Shown here in pieces: positions 63,342 to 64,000 of a stretch of DNA of 64,000 bases. The notes beneath the pieces were generated by a model. That model was not told where the DNA came from, ran no database searches, and saw only the letters and a program-made list of their open reading frames with translations. A program made the translations under genes and the position numbers. How positions within the stretch are numbered: the first letter of the stretch is position 1; every line of letters begins with the position of its first letter. The DNA is from Nephrocerus scutellatus (Eukaryota > Arthropoda > Insecta > Diptera > Pipunculidae): positions 64,543,425 to 64,607,424 of the forward strand of contig OX352765.1 in the NCBI GenBank assembly GCA_947095585.1, in the 5' to 3' direction.

Positions 63342-63833
63342 CAGCAGCCGTGCAGCGACAGTGCAGCAGCACCACCTATTTAAGCCAGTGGTCAAACACC
63401 ACCATCAGCAGCCGTGCAGCTGCCGTGCAGCAGCACCACCTATTTAAGCCAGTGGCCAAACACCACCATCAGCAGCCGTGCAGCTGCCGTGCAGCAGCAC
63501 CACCTATTTAAGCCAGTGGCCAAACACCACCATCAGCAGCCGTGCAGCTGCCGTGCAGCAGCACCACCTATTTAAGCCAGTGGCCAAACACCACCATCAG
63601 CAGCCGTGCAGCGACAGTGCAGCAGCACCACCTATTTAAGCCAGTGGTCAAACACCACCATCAGCAGCCGTGCAGCTGCCGTGCAGCAGCACCACCTATT
63701 TAAGCCAGTGGCCAAACACCACCATCAGCAGCCGTGCAGCGACAGTGCAGCAGCACCACCTATTTAAGCCAGTGGCCAAACACCACCATCAGCAGCCGTG
63801 CAGCGGCAGTGCAGCAGCACCAACCTAATTCAG
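63342..63833. repeat. 64-bp minisatellite, about eight units
   Basis: The cctatttaag landmark recurs at 63375, 63439, 63503, 63567, 63631, 63695 and 63759, exactly 64 bp apart; an eighth unit ends with a diverged cctaattcag at 63823. Two variants occur in the first part of the unit: cagctgccgtg and cagcgacagtg. The period is not a multiple of three, so a protein repeat is unlikely. Each full unit has a TATA-like ctatttaag followed about 30 bp later by atcagc. Confidence 0.95.
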
Positions 63834-64000
63834 CATCACCTGTACTACCTTCTCGCGGCCAGCCGTACGCCGCTTCGCAGCAGCAACAAGTGTATCTAGA
63901 TAGCCTTTACAGAATTCGTTTTTTTTTTCGATAAATTCACGACCGAATTCAAATTTAGCCACCCCTCAGGTGATCCAAAGAAAAATAAATAAAAAGGGGA
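63834..64000. other. Unassigned end of window
   Basis: Downstream of the minisatellite: a GC-richer stretch with cagcagcaa, then an AT-rich tail with AATAAA-like sequence near 63985. The segment may continue a transcription unit that starts in or near the minisatellite, but nothing in the window proves it. Confidence 0.4.

Noticed and set aside
63296..63934. Ser/Gln/Ala-rich frames across the 64-bp minisatellite
   Set aside because: The 64-bp period shifts the frame at every unit, and stops occur; no protein repeat can be maintained.

Overview
The window looks like a heterochromatic or piRNA-cluster-like stretch of an insect genome, probably a fly. That placement is inferred from the transposon families (BEL/Pao, Ty3/gypsy with single-ORF and tRNA-Lys-primed types, Helitron) and the AT-rich satellite. 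No host gene, rRNA or tRNA gene is supported. About 39 kb is one tandem satellite family; almost all the rest is transposable elements, nested and mostly decayed.

Layout. 1-1621: minus-strand BEL/Pao gag-protease fragment. 1622-20275: satellite of 184-bp units, split at 7730-12456 by a young plus-strand Ty3/gypsy element with a 4-bp TATA target duplication and an intact gag-pol ORF. 20276-21675: degenerate satellite, a unique segment of about 0.9 kb and a short LTR-like terminus. 21676-27787: internal region of a second Ty3/gypsy element on the minus strand, with a tRNA-Lys primer site, a long leader with two hairpins, an intact RING-H2 ORF, and decayed gag, protease, RT, RNase H and integrase. 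27788-28050: LTR end. 28051-53325: a 25-kb array of the same satellite, here with 184-bp and 120-bp units, 304-bp dimers and multi-kilobase duplications. 53326-55019: a second copy of the degenerate satellite, unique segment and LTR-like terminus. 55687-58049: decayed Helitron. 58207-61845: third decayed Ty3/gypsy element, split by a 902-bp insertion that looks like a solo LTR. 61846-64000: short tandem repeats, including a 64-bp minisatellite in which every full unit has TATA- and initiator-like motifs.

The main proposal is that the two satellite arrays are not independent of the 21.7-27.8 kb element but lie inside its LTRs. Reading the minus strand, an LTR-like start (TGTAATGG) at 55019 leads through the unique segment and 25 kb of satellite to an LTR end (CCATTACA) at 27788, 5 bp before the primer site. 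After pol, a second TGTAATGG at 21675 leads through the same unique segment into the same satellite. This would be a Ty3/gypsy element with satellite-filled LTRs, of which the left one is truncated at 1621. A RING-finger ORF sits two bases upstream of its gag start.

All coordinates of decayed elements are approximate. Long near-identical arrays are prone to mis-assembly, so copy numbers and internal duplications here should be treated as properties of this assembly.
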